From Fervidicoccus fontis Kam940 (lineage in GTDB: Archaea; Thermoproteota; Thermoprotei_A; Sulfolobales; Fervidicoccaceae): a stretch of DNA of 64,000 bases. The notes under the pieces are model-generated. The model did no database searches, was not told the origin of the DNA, and worked only from the letters and a program-made list of their open reading frames with translations. The position numbers and the translations under genes were made by a program. Position 1 is the first letter of the stretch; each line of letters starts with the position of its first letter. The stretch lies in contig NC_017461.1 of the NCBI RefSeq assembly GCF_000258425.1, forward strand, positions 496,001 to 560,000, given 5' to 3'. Shown here piece after piece: positions 8,864 through 16,641 of the stretch.

Positions 8864-9490
8864 TTATAAAAAGCCCATCTCTTTTAATTTTTTCTCTAAT
8901 TTTTCTCCGGTAACTCTCCCATTCATTATAGACTCTTCAAGGATTGCATCAGATAAGTTATTTCCACGCGTATCTATAGAGACAATGAGCGGACCGAACT
9001 CTTTTACTTTCAATATCCAAAGAGCTTCAGGCATTCCCAGATCTTCCCATTTAACGTCTATTACTTCCTCGACCTCGCTTGCTCCCAAGACCCCACAGCC
9101 GCCTGGAAATATCGCATAAATCGCTTTATGCTTGCTACATGCATCCGCGGTCTTTTTTCCCATCCCGCCTTTACCTATTATTATTTTTACCCCCGTTTTC
9201 TCAATGAACTCGTCTTCATAATACTCCATTCTCCTGCTTGTAGTTGGGCCTATTGATATGCACTGCCATTTCTCTCCTACTTTTTTCATAACAGGTCCTG
9301 CATGAAGAATTGCGAGGTCTTTTAAATCTATGGGCAATGACTCGCCATCAATTAAAAATCTCTTATGCACTGCATCCCTTGCCGTTACTAATATTCCGCT
9401 AAGGTAAAACATATCTCCTATTCTCAATTCTTCTAATTGAGAAGAATCAATAACCGGAGTTTTTATGATTATTTTACTTTCAGAGCTCAA
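8864..9490 (-). CDS. fumB: Class I fumarate hydratase, beta subunit
   Basis: 208 residues, the C-terminal half of the [4Fe-4S] fumarase/L-tartrate dehydratase family when split into two genes. Conserved segments IGPTTSRRMEYYEDEF, KGGMGKKTADAC and FPGGCGVLGA are present and belong to the substrate-binding swivel domain. It starts with TTG 9490 inside the end of the alpha gene (11-bp overlap), a usual arrangement for the two subunits. Together they interconvert fumarate and malate; with the malic enzyme upstream and transporter downstream they form a C4-acid module. Confidence 0.93.
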   Translation of the reverse strand: MSSESKIIIKTPVIDSSQLEELRIGDMFYLSGILVTARDAVHKRFLIDGESLPIDLKDLAILHAGPVMKKVGEKWQCISIGPTTSRRMEYYEDEFIEKTGVKIIIGKGGMGKKTADACSKHKAIYAIFPGGCGVLGASEVEEVIDVKWEDLGMPEALWILKVKEFGPLIVSIDTRGNNLSDAILEESIMNGRVTGEKLEKKLKEMGFL

Positions 9491-10388
9491 TTTTCACACC
9501 TCTATGCGAATATATTTCATAAGAAAGATCTGGCATTATTCTGATCCAACCTTTTCTAAGAGCCCAGCAGGATGTGCTTACACCAACTGCTAATGTTGCA
9601 GGATGCCTACCTGCGTATTCCACGTGAACTTCACCGATACTTGTTTTCCCTCCAAGCCCTTGAGGACCGAAGCCTAGATTATTCAACTCTTCTTCCAGAA
9701 ACTCTTCAAATTTAGCTATTTTAGGATTGATATTTCTTTCTCCCATTTTTCTCAGCAACGCCTTTTTAGAAAGCATTGCCGCTATTTCGGATGTCGCACC
9801 TATACCAACTCCTACGACCATAAGCGGGGGGCAAGCCGGCGGTCCATAACTAGAGACTACATCTATGACATACTTGGCAATACCGCTCCATCCTTCAGCA
9901 GGGTCAAGCGTTCTCGCGCTACCTGGCCTGCTCGCTCCCCCACCGGCAAGATAAAGCTGAACATCAGCATAATCGGAATTTTCCTCTATTTCTATTTCAA
10001 TCCATGGAATTTTAGGTCCAGTATTATCTCCGCTGTTCTTCTCTGTTGAAGGATCTACAACGTTAGGTCTCAGAAATCCGTTCTTAGTACTAATAACTGT
10101 GCCTTCCCTTATTGCTTTAAGAAGCATTGATTTATATGGGAAGTTTTCTCCAAATTTGACAAAAAACTCCAAAACACCGGTATCTTGGCAGAGAGGAGCT
10201 TTCCTCTCCAATGCCAAACTTAGATTTTTCTTTACAGCTTCATAGACCAACTTTCCAACATCGCTCTGCTCCTTCTCAATTAGCTCGTTAAGCTTTTCAT
10301 TGACATCGTCCGAAAGCTTTATAGCGACGACATTTATGAAGCCGCTGAGTATTTTTACAAGCTTATTGAAACTCTCATTTAATTCCAT
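9480..10388 (-). CDS. fumA: Class I fumarate hydratase, alpha subunit
   Basis: 302 residues carrying the catalytic Fe-S cluster domain. Three cysteines in the conserved settings PLCQDTGVLEFFVKFG, GPPACPPLMVVGVGIG and STSCWALRKGW can ligate the [4Fe-4S] cluster. The oxygen-sensitive cluster fits an anaerobic or microaerobic organism. ATG 10388 is preceded by GGAGGGAG, one of the stronger ribosome sites in the window, only 5 nt after the malic enzyme stop. Forms a heteromer with the overlapping beta gene. Confidence 0.94.
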   Translation of the reverse strand: MELNESFNKLVKILSGFINVVAIKLSDDVNEKLNELIEKEQSDVGKLVYEAVKKNLSLALERKAPLCQDTGVLEFFVKFGENFPYKSMLLKAIREGTVISTKNGFLRPNVVDPSTEKNSGDNTGPKIPWIEIEIEENSDYADVQLYLAGGGASRPGSARTLDPAEGWSGIAKYVIDVVSSYGPPACPPLMVVGVGIGATSEIAAMLSKKALLRKMGERNINPKIAKFEEFLEEELNNLGFGPQGLGGKTSIGEVHVEYAGRHPATLAVGVSTSCWALRKGWIRIMPDLSYEIYSHRGVKIEL

Positions 10389-10393
10389 GCTCG

Positions 10394-11719
10394 CTACTCC
10401 CTCCTATCTTCTATTATTCCATTTTTAATTGCAATATTCATGTATTTTTTAGGCCTTTCTATCATCTCTCTTATTTCCCTTTCGAGCTCATTTTTTGAAA
10501 TCTTTCTTCTAGCCAAACCCAGATCAATAGCTTTCAGGGCAACTGCCAAAGCCTCTTGAACGTAAAGCTCCATCTCATCCATTGATGCAATTATTCTATC
10601 CTTGCTCAGACCGGTCTTTTCCGTATAATCAGCGATAGCATACGCTGCAGCTAAGAACATATCATCGTTCATCTTCTTTGCCCCAACTGAAAGAACACCT
10701 CTAAATACAGCGGGAAAGCCAAGGCTATTATTTACTTGATTTGGAAAGTCGCTCCTCCCCGTAGCTACAATTTTCGCACCTGTCTCTTTAGCTTCCCAAG
10801 GCCATATTTCAGGTATTGGATTGGCCTCAGCAAAAACTATAGCATCTTTATTCATCTTGCTGACCCACTCCTTCTTTATGGTTCCGGGTCCAGGAGCCGA
10901 TGCCGCTATTACTACATCTGCACCATTCATGGCTTCTGGGATTCCTCCCCTAATTTCAGGAGAGGTCTCCTCTGCAACTTTGAAAAGCCATGGATTCCTA
11001 TCTTTTTCCCTTTTTATGTCGTCTCTCTCAGGATGAACTATTCCGTTTTTATCAACAGCTATGATGTTTTTTGGATTTGCACCAGCTACCTTCAAATATC
11101 TATATGTAGCCATGTTTGCAGCTCCAATTCCTACAAGCACAATTTTTGTATCCTTTATTCTTCTCCCAGTAAGCTTCAAGGCATTTATTAAAGCGCTAAG
11201 TATTACCAAAGCCGTCCCTTGCTGATCGTCATGCCATACAGGTATGTTTAATATTTCCTGCAACCTTTCAAGGATGTAAAAGCATTTTGGAGATTCGATG
11301 TCTTCTAAATTAATCGCCCCAAATGTTGGCTCTAAAGCCTTCACAACTGCTATAAATTTCTCCGGATCTCTTTCTCCTAAAACCAATGGTATTGCATCTA
11401 CTCCTCCAAGATACTTAAATAAGAGGGATTTGCCCTCCATTACAGGTAAGCCTGCACTAGGACCAATGTTACCCAATCCAAGAACCCTGGTCCCATCGCT
11501 TATGACTGCGGCATAATTCCACCTTAAAGTATATTCATAAGAGAGATCTTCGTCTTTGTTTATTCTTTTGCACGGTTCTGCTACGCCAGGAGTGTACCAT
11601 ATACTAAAATCATCTAGGCTAGTAATAGGAACCTTAGGCAAAACTTCAATTTTTCCCCTATATGACTTATGAAGCTTTTCAGAAATAGAAGCCCAATCTT
11701 TTTTCTCTCCTCTGCTCAT
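10394..11719 (-). CDS. maeB: Malate dehydrogenase (oxaloacetate-decarboxylating), malic enzyme
   Basis: About 441 residues. N-terminal malic domain with YTPGVAEPCKRI, NIGPSAGLPVMEGKSLLFK and the metal/substrate segment WHDDQQGTA, followed by a Rossmann NAD(P) domain with LVGIGAANMATYRYL. It converts malate to pyruvate and CO2. There is no phosphotransacetylase extension. ATG 11719 (MSRGEKKDW) is chosen over an in-frame TTG five codons upstream. It heads the mae-fum-DASS operon and has a clear TATA element upstream. Coenzyme preference cannot be told by eye. Confidence 0.92.
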   Translation of the reverse strand: MSRGEKKDWASISEKLHKSYRGKIEVLPKVPITSLDDFSIWYTPGVAEPCKRINKDEDLSYEYTLRWNYAAVISDGTRVLGLGNIGPSAGLPVMEGKSLLFKYLGGVDAIPLVLGERDPEKFIAVVKALEPTFGAINLEDIESPKCFYILERLQEILNIPVWHDDQQGTALVILSALINALKLTGRRIKDTKIVLVGIGAANMATYRYLKVAGANPKNIIAVDKNGIVHPERDDIKREKDRNPWLFKVAEETSPEIRGGIPEAMNGADVVIAASAPGPGTIKKEWVSKMNKDAIVFAEANPIPEIWPWEAKETGAKIVATGRSDFPNQVNNSLGFPAVFRGVLSVGAKKMNDDMFLAAAYAIADYTEKTGLSKDRIIASMDEMELYVQEALAVALKAIDLGLARRKISKNELEREIREMIERPKKYMNIAIKNGIIEDRRE

Positions 11720-11757
11720 TTTAATACACTTCAAAGTTTTTTGATTACAAATTATTA

Positions 11758-11776
11758 TAACTTTTTAAATATATAT
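11758..11776 (-). promoter_or_regulatory. Putative TATA promoter of the malic enzyme operon
   Basis: Read on the minus strand, the segment contains ATATATTTAAAAAG, an A/T-rich TATA-like element about 40-55 nt upstream of the malic enzyme ATG. With a start site some 25 nt downstream the leader would be about 20 nt. Inferred by spacing and composition only. Confidence 0.45.
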
Positions 11777-11937
11777 TTGTATCAAAAATTTTCTGGAACC
11801 TCGTAAAAACAACCGAAAGCCCAGCTTTTCAAGGCAGAATGATTTTTAAATATTTTTAAGATTTTATCTTTAGAAAAAAGATCTCTGACCGCCCTCTCTG
11901 TTCCGTATATGTAAGATGTAAAAACGAATAGATGCAA

Positions 11938-11973
11938 GGAACCTCTCGCTCTTTAGGACAGGGAAGAGGAGAG
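11938..11973 (+). mobile_element. Probable relic of an IS200/IS605 (TnpB) right end
   Basis: The stretch reads GGAACCTCTCGCTCTTTAG followed by GACAGGGAAGAGGAG. It closely resembles the conserved 3' end of TnpB elements, where GAACC is followed by a hairpin around CTCTTTAGGGC and a G-rich GGGGAGGAG tail (the 3' part of the omega RNA; from memory). The hairpin is imperfect here and no tnpA or tnpB frame survives nearby, so it is a decayed end. It lies in a 405-bp gap between malic enzyme and the DUF134 gene in which I otherwise see only AT-rich promoter-like sequence. Confidence 0.4.
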
Positions 11974-12124
11974 TTTTTGATTATGGTGGAAACAGCGAAA
12001 AGGTTATCTTAAAAACAAAACAATTTTCTAGTTTTTTCATTAATTTTTAAGCGTGGAGGTAATACGATAATTATAATACTTTCTCAATAAATAAAAAATA
12101 CATGAATTTAACGAGGCAATTGCC

Positions 12125-12460
12125 ATGAAAAGAATGAGAAGGGGCAGAGGCTGCTGGAGAGGACGACCTCCTATAGATATAAGGAGTTCAATGAAAATTG
12201 AAGAAATTACTTTTCTTCCCATAAAAGAGGTAAAGGGCCTGAGCGAAGAAAATGCTGTAGAAATTTATGATTATGAGCTTGAAGCTTTAAAGCTTATTCA
12301 TATCGATAACCTAACTACAGATGAGGCTTCTTTAAAAATGGGTATATCGAAAGCGACCTTCTGGAGAGTTCTTGAAGACTGCAGGTTTAAAATTGCAATG
12401 GCTTTATTGGAGCAAAAACCTATTAAAATTGTTTCAAAATCGCTTGAAGAAAAGGCATAA
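12125..12460 (+). CDS. DUF134 family predicted DNA-binding protein
   Basis: 111 residues. A basic start rich in Arg, Gly and Cys (KRMRRGRGCWRGRPP) and the segment YDYELEALKLIHIDNLTTDEASLKMGISKATFWRVL match DUF134, whose second half is a sigma-factor-like helix-turn-helix (residues about 58-82). The family is of unknown function and often sits near small metal- or nitrogen-related proteins. ATG 12125 has GAGG 9 nt upstream, and a TATA-like AATTATAATAC lies near 12070. The next gene, DUF5320-like, starts 56 nt later and is probably functionally linked. Confidence 0.8.
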   Translation: MKRMRRGRGCWRGRPPIDIRSSMKIEEITFLPIKEVKGLSEENAVEIYDYELEALKLIHIDNLTTDEASLKMGISKATFWRVLEDCRFKIAMALLEQKPIKIVSKSLEEKA

Positions 12461-12516
12461 GTAATAGCAAAAAATTTATTAACTTTTGAAATATATTTCA
12501 CTATTGGTGATAAAAA

Positions 12517-12768
12517 ATGGCATGGGGAAAAAGATTTGGAACATATCCTGGTAATGGTCCTTGGAGCAATTTACCTCCATGGGAGAGGCCCGGATGGAAG
12601 TACGGAAGAGGATGGTGTTGGCAAGGATACGGAAGAGTAGCCTGGCCATACTCTGAATCACCTTTGAGTAAAGAAGAAGAAATAAGATATTTAGAAGAGC
12701 AGAAGAAATATTTGGAAGATTCACTGAAAGAAATTGATGAAAGATTAAAGGTCTTAAAAAACCAGTAA
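12517..12768 (+). CDS. DUF5320-like Gly/Trp/Pro-rich protein with coiled-coil tail
   Basis: 83 residues. The first half is unusual in composition: glycine, tryptophan, proline and aromatic residues (GNGPWSNLPPWERPGWKYG, GWCWQGYG); the second half is a charged coiled coil (EEEIRYLEEQKKYLEDSLK). The architecture fits DUF5320-type proteins, typically encoded next to DUF134 genes (from memory). GGTGAT lies 6 nt before the ATG, an optimal ribosome site. Function unknown; the coiled coil suggests oligomerisation. Confidence 0.7.
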   Translation: MAWGKRFGTYPGNGPWSNLPPWERPGWKYGRGWCWQGYGRVAWPYSESPLSKEEEIRYLEEQKKYLEDSLKEIDERLKVLKNQ

Positions 12769-12785
12769 ATTAAAAAGTTAGACTT

Positions 12786-13436
12786 CTAAGCACTATTTCT
12801 TTTTATCCTTTTTCTAAAATCTTGAACTTGTTTTTCTAAACTCTCAAAAGGCAGGACTTTTGGGACTCCTGCGACTTTGCTAAGTATATATACTTTCGAT
12901 ATTCTCTCGACCAGAACCAAAATTTCTAAAGCTTCATCGATAGTTTCTCCACAAGCAACTATGCCATGATTCGCAAGAAGAACTGCTTTTCTTTCATGTA
13001 AAGCTTTAACAGCATTTTCAGCGAGTTCATCCGTACCAGATGGAGCATATTCTGCAACTTTTACGTCTCCGCCTGTGAGAGAGACCATTTCCTCAACCAA
13101 TGGAGGAAGAGGTTCTCGAGCGACTGCAAGTGCTGTAGAGTATATTCCATGCGCATGTATTACGGCATTTATGTAGTCATAATTTTTATATATCGCTAAA
13201 TGAAGTGGCATTTCAACTGATGGCTTTCTCTTTCCCTCTATTGTTTTTCCCGACAGATCCACAACAGCTATATCATCTTCAGCCAGAGCTGATTTTTTCA
13301 CACCCGTTGGTGTTATAAGAATATGTCCCGTGTCCTGAATTCTAATGCTCACGTTTCCAGATCTTCCATAATTAAGCTCATGCTGTTCCATGAATTTCAT
13401 TACTTCTACTACTTTCTTTTTTAAATCATCATACAT
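12786..13436 (-). CDS. fucA: Class II aldolase (fuculose-1-phosphate aldolase type)
   Basis: 216 residues, normal for the class II aldolase/adducin family. Motifs: GNVSIR (phosphate binding), TPTGVKKS, the catalytic glutamate in SVEMPLHLAIY, the zinc histidines in HAHGIYSTALA and a third in LANHGIVACG. It cleaves a sugar phosphate or related 2-hydroxy-acid phosphate to dihydroxyacetone phosphate plus aldehyde. In archaea such enzymes can serve in aldol or 5-deoxypentose chemistry, and the substrate cannot be assigned. AAGGTG lies 6 nt before the ATG. It is transcribed divergently from the rhomboid gene. Confidence 0.85.
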   Translation of the reverse strand: MYDDLKKKVVEVMKFMEQHELNYGRSGNVSIRIQDTGHILITPTGVKKSALAEDDIAVVDLSGKTIEGKRKPSVEMPLHLAIYKNYDYINAVIHAHGIYSTALAVAREPLPPLVEEMVSLTGGDVKVAEYAPSGTDELAENAVKALHERKAVLLANHGIVACGETIDEALEILVLVERISKVYILSKVAGVPKVLPFESLEKQVQDFRKRIKRNSA

Positions 13437-13529
13437 TCAGAACACCTTTTTATTATGAATTTTTTCGAAAAAATATTTATCATTACTGTTTTTAACAAAT
13501 ATATAAGAAATTTGAAAGAGGTTCTTTCC

Positions 13530-14873
13530 TTGGTTGTTATTCCAAGAGAGGAGCAACCAGCTTTAAAGAAAGCGTGGTTCACCTATTCTCTAATTCTAAT
13601 CAATATTATTGTATATGTTTACACGAGCTACAACAACTTACTATTAACATCTACAAATGAAAGCATATATAAGCTAGGATTCATACCGCAGATACTTCTG
13701 GAGGATCCTGTCCAGGGAGTATTGAGAATTTTTACAAGCATGTTTACACATGCTAACATCTTCCATATCTTTTTTAATATGTACTTTTTATGGATATTTG
13801 GAAGAAGCGTTGAAAATGCTATTGGACATAAAAGATTTTTAATCCTTTATCTTCTCTCTGGAATAGCAGCTTCGATCTTTTACTTTGCGTTCATTCCAAT
13901 AGGTGGATATGATTCGCTTGTTATACCAGCCATAGGAGCATCTGGTGCAATAAGCGGAATCTTAGGCGCATATCTATTGCTTTTTCCTAACACTAAATTA
14001 ATGTTCTGTCTTTTCTTCATATTTATACCAATTTGCATTCCTGTATCATCGATTATATTTCTAATTATATGGTTCTCTGAACAAGTTATTTATGGCTTTC
14101 TTGAGCTCGGAGGAGTGGCATATTTTGCGCATGTTGGAGGGTTCATTACAGGTATTTTTTTGTCATATGTTTTCTTCAAAGATAGCTCTGTAAGGTTGAA
14201 TTATCATTTATTGATGGAATATTCCAGCATGATGGAAAAAATAGGCATAAAGGGTATGCCTCGTAGAATTGGAAAATGGACTAAATATTTTTTGACGTTT
14301 CTCTTCATTTTAATATTATTGGCATTTTCTTCGGGAACAGCTGAGGTATATGCGACAAATACAAATATTTACTTTCTGAATGTAACCGCGAATGGACAAA
14401 GCGATGTTGTTGTCTTGAAGCTATATTCTGGTAAGGCAGAGGTTTCTCAAAGTAGCGTGGATGAAGTAAGAATTCTGTTAAACAGAATTCCAGAAAGTTT
14501 TATTTGCAATAAAGAGCTTGCTAACAAAAACATAACATATAGAGAATTCTATAATGTAACCATTAATGGAGTCAGCGTCCCCGTTTTTCTAGATGCGGTT
14601 TTTTCTTACCGATATGATGGGATCGTCGATTATGCCAGTGGAAACATTTCCACTTATATAGTGTTAACGGATATATACGGAAATTCGAACCTAGATGGAA
14701 AAGTAAATATCAGCTTTAATATGACATCTCAATACACAAACATAAAGGAACCTCTTGTTATATCCTCATCTGCATCTATACTTTTAACTATCGGCGCTAT
14801 AATATCACTTTTCAGGATAGAAGAAGCTTTAAGCGTTTCCTTCTATGATTTATGGAGAGAGCGTTGGATATAA
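13530..14873 (+). CDS. Rhomboid-family intramembrane serine protease with C-terminal extension
   Basis: About 447 residues. The six-helix rhomboid core occupies the first 230: HIFFNMYFLW (oxyanion His/Asn), GASGAISG with the catalytic serine, and FAHVGGFITG with the catalytic histidine. After it come another transmembrane helix, a roughly 130-residue extracytoplasmic domain with Asn-Xaa-Ser/Thr sites, and a last helix before a short tail. The extension is unusual. I choose TTG 13530 (MVVIPREEQP), as rhomboids normally begin this way and GAGGT lies 6 nt upstream; the ATG at 13455 would leave only 18 bp to the divergent aldolase start. Confidence 0.85.
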   Translation: MVVIPREEQPALKKAWFTYSLILINIIVYVYTSYNNLLLTSTNESIYKLGFIPQILLEDPVQGVLRIFTSMFTHANIFHIFFNMYFLWIFGRSVENAIGHKRFLILYLLSGIAASIFYFAFIPIGGYDSLVIPAIGASGAISGILGAYLLLFPNTKLMFCLFFIFIPICIPVSSIIFLIIWFSEQVIYGFLELGGVAYFAHVGGFITGIFLSYVFFKDSSVRLNYHLLMEYSSMMEKIGIKGMPRRIGKWTKYFLTFLFILILLAFSSGTAEVYATNTNIYFLNVTANGQSDVVVLKLYSGKAEVSQSSVDEVRILLNRIPESFICNKELANKNITYREFYNVTINGVSVPVFLDAVFSYRYDGIVDYASGNISTYIVLTDIYGNSNLDGKVNISFNMTSQYTNIKEPLVISSSASILLTIGAIISLFRIEEALSVSFYDLWRERWI

Positions 14874-14897
14874 AGAACGGAAGTTGAGATAAAAAAA

Positions 14898-15611
14898 TTA
14901 TTTTAATGTATAGTACATTCTTTTTCTATTTTTGCCTTTATTTTCAATCTTTGTAATAACTATTTCGCCTATTTCACCGGTATTTTTAACATGTGGTCCT
15001 CCATCTGCCTGGATATCCACTCCCGGTATCTCCACTATTCTAAGTTTTTTCACATTAGGGGGCATTCTAGCAGCTAGCTTTACTATTCCAGGAATTTTCA
15101 TAGCTTCTTCCCTATCTAGCCAGTATATTTTTAATTCGATATTCTTTTTAACAACTTCATTTGCCTTTTGTACGACTTTATCAAATATGCTCCTATCTGA
15201 ACTCTCTAAGCTATAATCATCATAAGCGTATTCTGGAGTTATGTTACCCCCTGTTATGAGCGCGTTGTAGTCGTTGTATATTATTGCTGCAATTATGTGA
15301 GATGCCGTATGCAACTTCATCATTTTATACCTTCTCTCCCAATCAAGAGCCAAATGAACTCTGTCTCCTGGATTCAGCCCATCTACTGTATCAAGTTGAT
15401 GTAAAACATCTTCGCTGTCTTTCTCTTGTAACACATTTAGTACTTTATATCTCCTTCCATTTACCTCTAGGAATCCCGTATCAGATTCAAGACCACCAGC
15501 CCTTGGGTGAAAGATTGTTTTGTCCAATATTATGCTATTATCTTTAATGCTTACTATTATCGAATCATATTCTTTAAGATAAGAATCTAACTGATAAATA
15601 TGCTCAGTCAT
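14898..15611 (-). CDS. alaX: Alanyl-tRNA editing protein AlaX-type
   Basis: About 237 residues: an AlaRS-like editing domain with an N-terminal beta-barrel (FHPRAGGLESDTG). Zinc motif HTASH is at residues 101-105, and the second metal site reads ADGGPH (202-207), where CxGGxH is more usual, so the cysteine is replaced. AlaX hydrolyses mischarged Ser-tRNA-Ala or Gly-tRNA-Ala. ATG 15611 with GTGGT upstream is preferred over a longer frame with a Tyr-rich, AT-rich start. It is convergent with the rhomboid gene. Confidence 0.88.
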   Translation of the reverse strand: MTEHIYQLDSYLKEYDSIIVSIKDNSIILDKTIFHPRAGGLESDTGFLEVNGRRYKVLNVLQEKDSEDVLHQLDTVDGLNPGDRVHLALDWERRYKMMKLHTASHIIAAIIYNDYNALITGGNITPEYAYDDYSLESSDRSIFDKVVQKANEVVKKNIELKIYWLDREEAMKIPGIVKLAARMPPNVKKLRIVEIPGVDIQADGGPHVKNTGEIGEIVITKIENKGKNRKRMYYTLK

Positions 15612-15705
15612 GTTTACCACTTTTTTATTATAATAATAATGCATCAATATTAAATATTTTTGTTAAAAGAAATTTAGATAATTAGCTAAAAATAATAAAT
15701 AAAAA

Positions 15706-16641
15706 TTATTCGGTATCTATAATGAAATCGCTGAAGACTGATTCAAATAGCTTTCTGTCAAATATGCTTTTGCCATTTACTTCAATTTTGGTTGTTCCTG
15801 GGCTAATGCTTGGATAGCTTTTAATCACATTTTTAAGCCTTTCTTCATATGTTGGCAATAGAGAGTTTTCATAGAAAATGCCTACTGGTATCTTTTCCTC
15901 TTCGAAAGACTTTCTTATAGCGTTAAGAGCCTTTTCCTCAATATCTTTTGGATCCCTTACTACGGGATCCCACCCTTCGTCTTCAAGCTTGTATATTTTC
16001 TTCTTGAAGTAATCAGCGGTATGTATATCATTGAATGTTACACATGGTTGTAGAACATCGACTAAAGAAACTCCTCTATGCATTATAGCTTTTTTAATTA
16101 TTTCCTTCAAATGCTCGCTATCGAAAGCATAAGCTCTCGCAACAAATGTATATCCGGATGATATAGCTAGTGCTATGGGATTGATATCGGTATATATATT
16201 TGGAATGGCTAATGCTTTAGTCTTTACGCCCAATGGCAAAGTAGGAGCTGCTTGCCCTTTAGTCAGTCCATATACCCTGTTGTCATGGAGTATTATTGTC
16301 ATTTGTAAGTTCCTTCTCCCTAAAGCTACGAAGTGGCCAGCGCCAATTCCCAAAAGATCGCCATCTCCTCCATTTACTATGACAGTTAAATCTGGTCTGA
16401 CTAGCTTGATTCCTATAGCAAAAGGAATAGCTCTACCGTGAAGCGAATGAACGCCGTTTGCATTTATATAGTGTATTATTTTCGCTGAGCATCCTATGCC
16501 GGAAACTATTGCTATTTTTGACGGCTCCAGATTCAGCTCCTCAAGTGCTTTTATTTCCGATGCAAGTATGCCAAAGTTGCCGCAACCCGGACACCAATCA
16601 ATCCAAAGATCCGTTCTGTATTTTCCAGGATTATGCTCCAT
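15706..16641 (-). CDS. korB: 2-oxoacid:ferredoxin oxidoreductase, beta subunit
   Basis: 311 residues. Thiamine diphosphate/Mg2+ binding motif [13 protein letters not shown] with a downstream [11 protein letters not shown], and cysteines in [12 protein letters not shown] and GIGCSAKI that bind the Fe-S cluster. Size and motifs match the beta subunit of the two-subunit crenarchaeal enzyme, which oxidatively decarboxylates 2-oxoglutarate, pyruvate or related acids to acyl-CoA with ferredoxin. It overlaps the alpha gene by 11 bp. Together they may link the malate/pyruvate module to acetyl-CoA. Confidence 0.93.
   Translation of the reverse strand: MEHNPGKYRTDLWIDWCPGCGNFGILASEIKALEELNLEPSKIAIVSGIGCSAKIIHYINANGVHSLHGRAIPFAIGIKLVRPDLTVIVNGGDGDLLGIGAGHFVALGRRNLQMTIILHDNRVYGLTKGQAAPTLPLGVKTKALAIPNIYTDINPIALAISSGYTFVARAYAFDSEHLKEIIKKAIMHRGVSLVDVLQPCVTFNDIHTADYFKKKIYKLEDEGWDPVVRDPKDIEEKALNAIRKSFEEEKIPVGIFYENSLLPTYEERLKNVIKSYPSISPGTTKIEVNGKSIFDRKLFESVFSDFIIDTE

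Noticed and set aside
10736-11191. 151-codon plus-strand open frame inside malic enzyme
   Set aside because: It is antisense to a clear malic enzyme gene, has a Tyr/Phe/Ser-rich composition typical of reverse-frame reading, and has no ribosome site.
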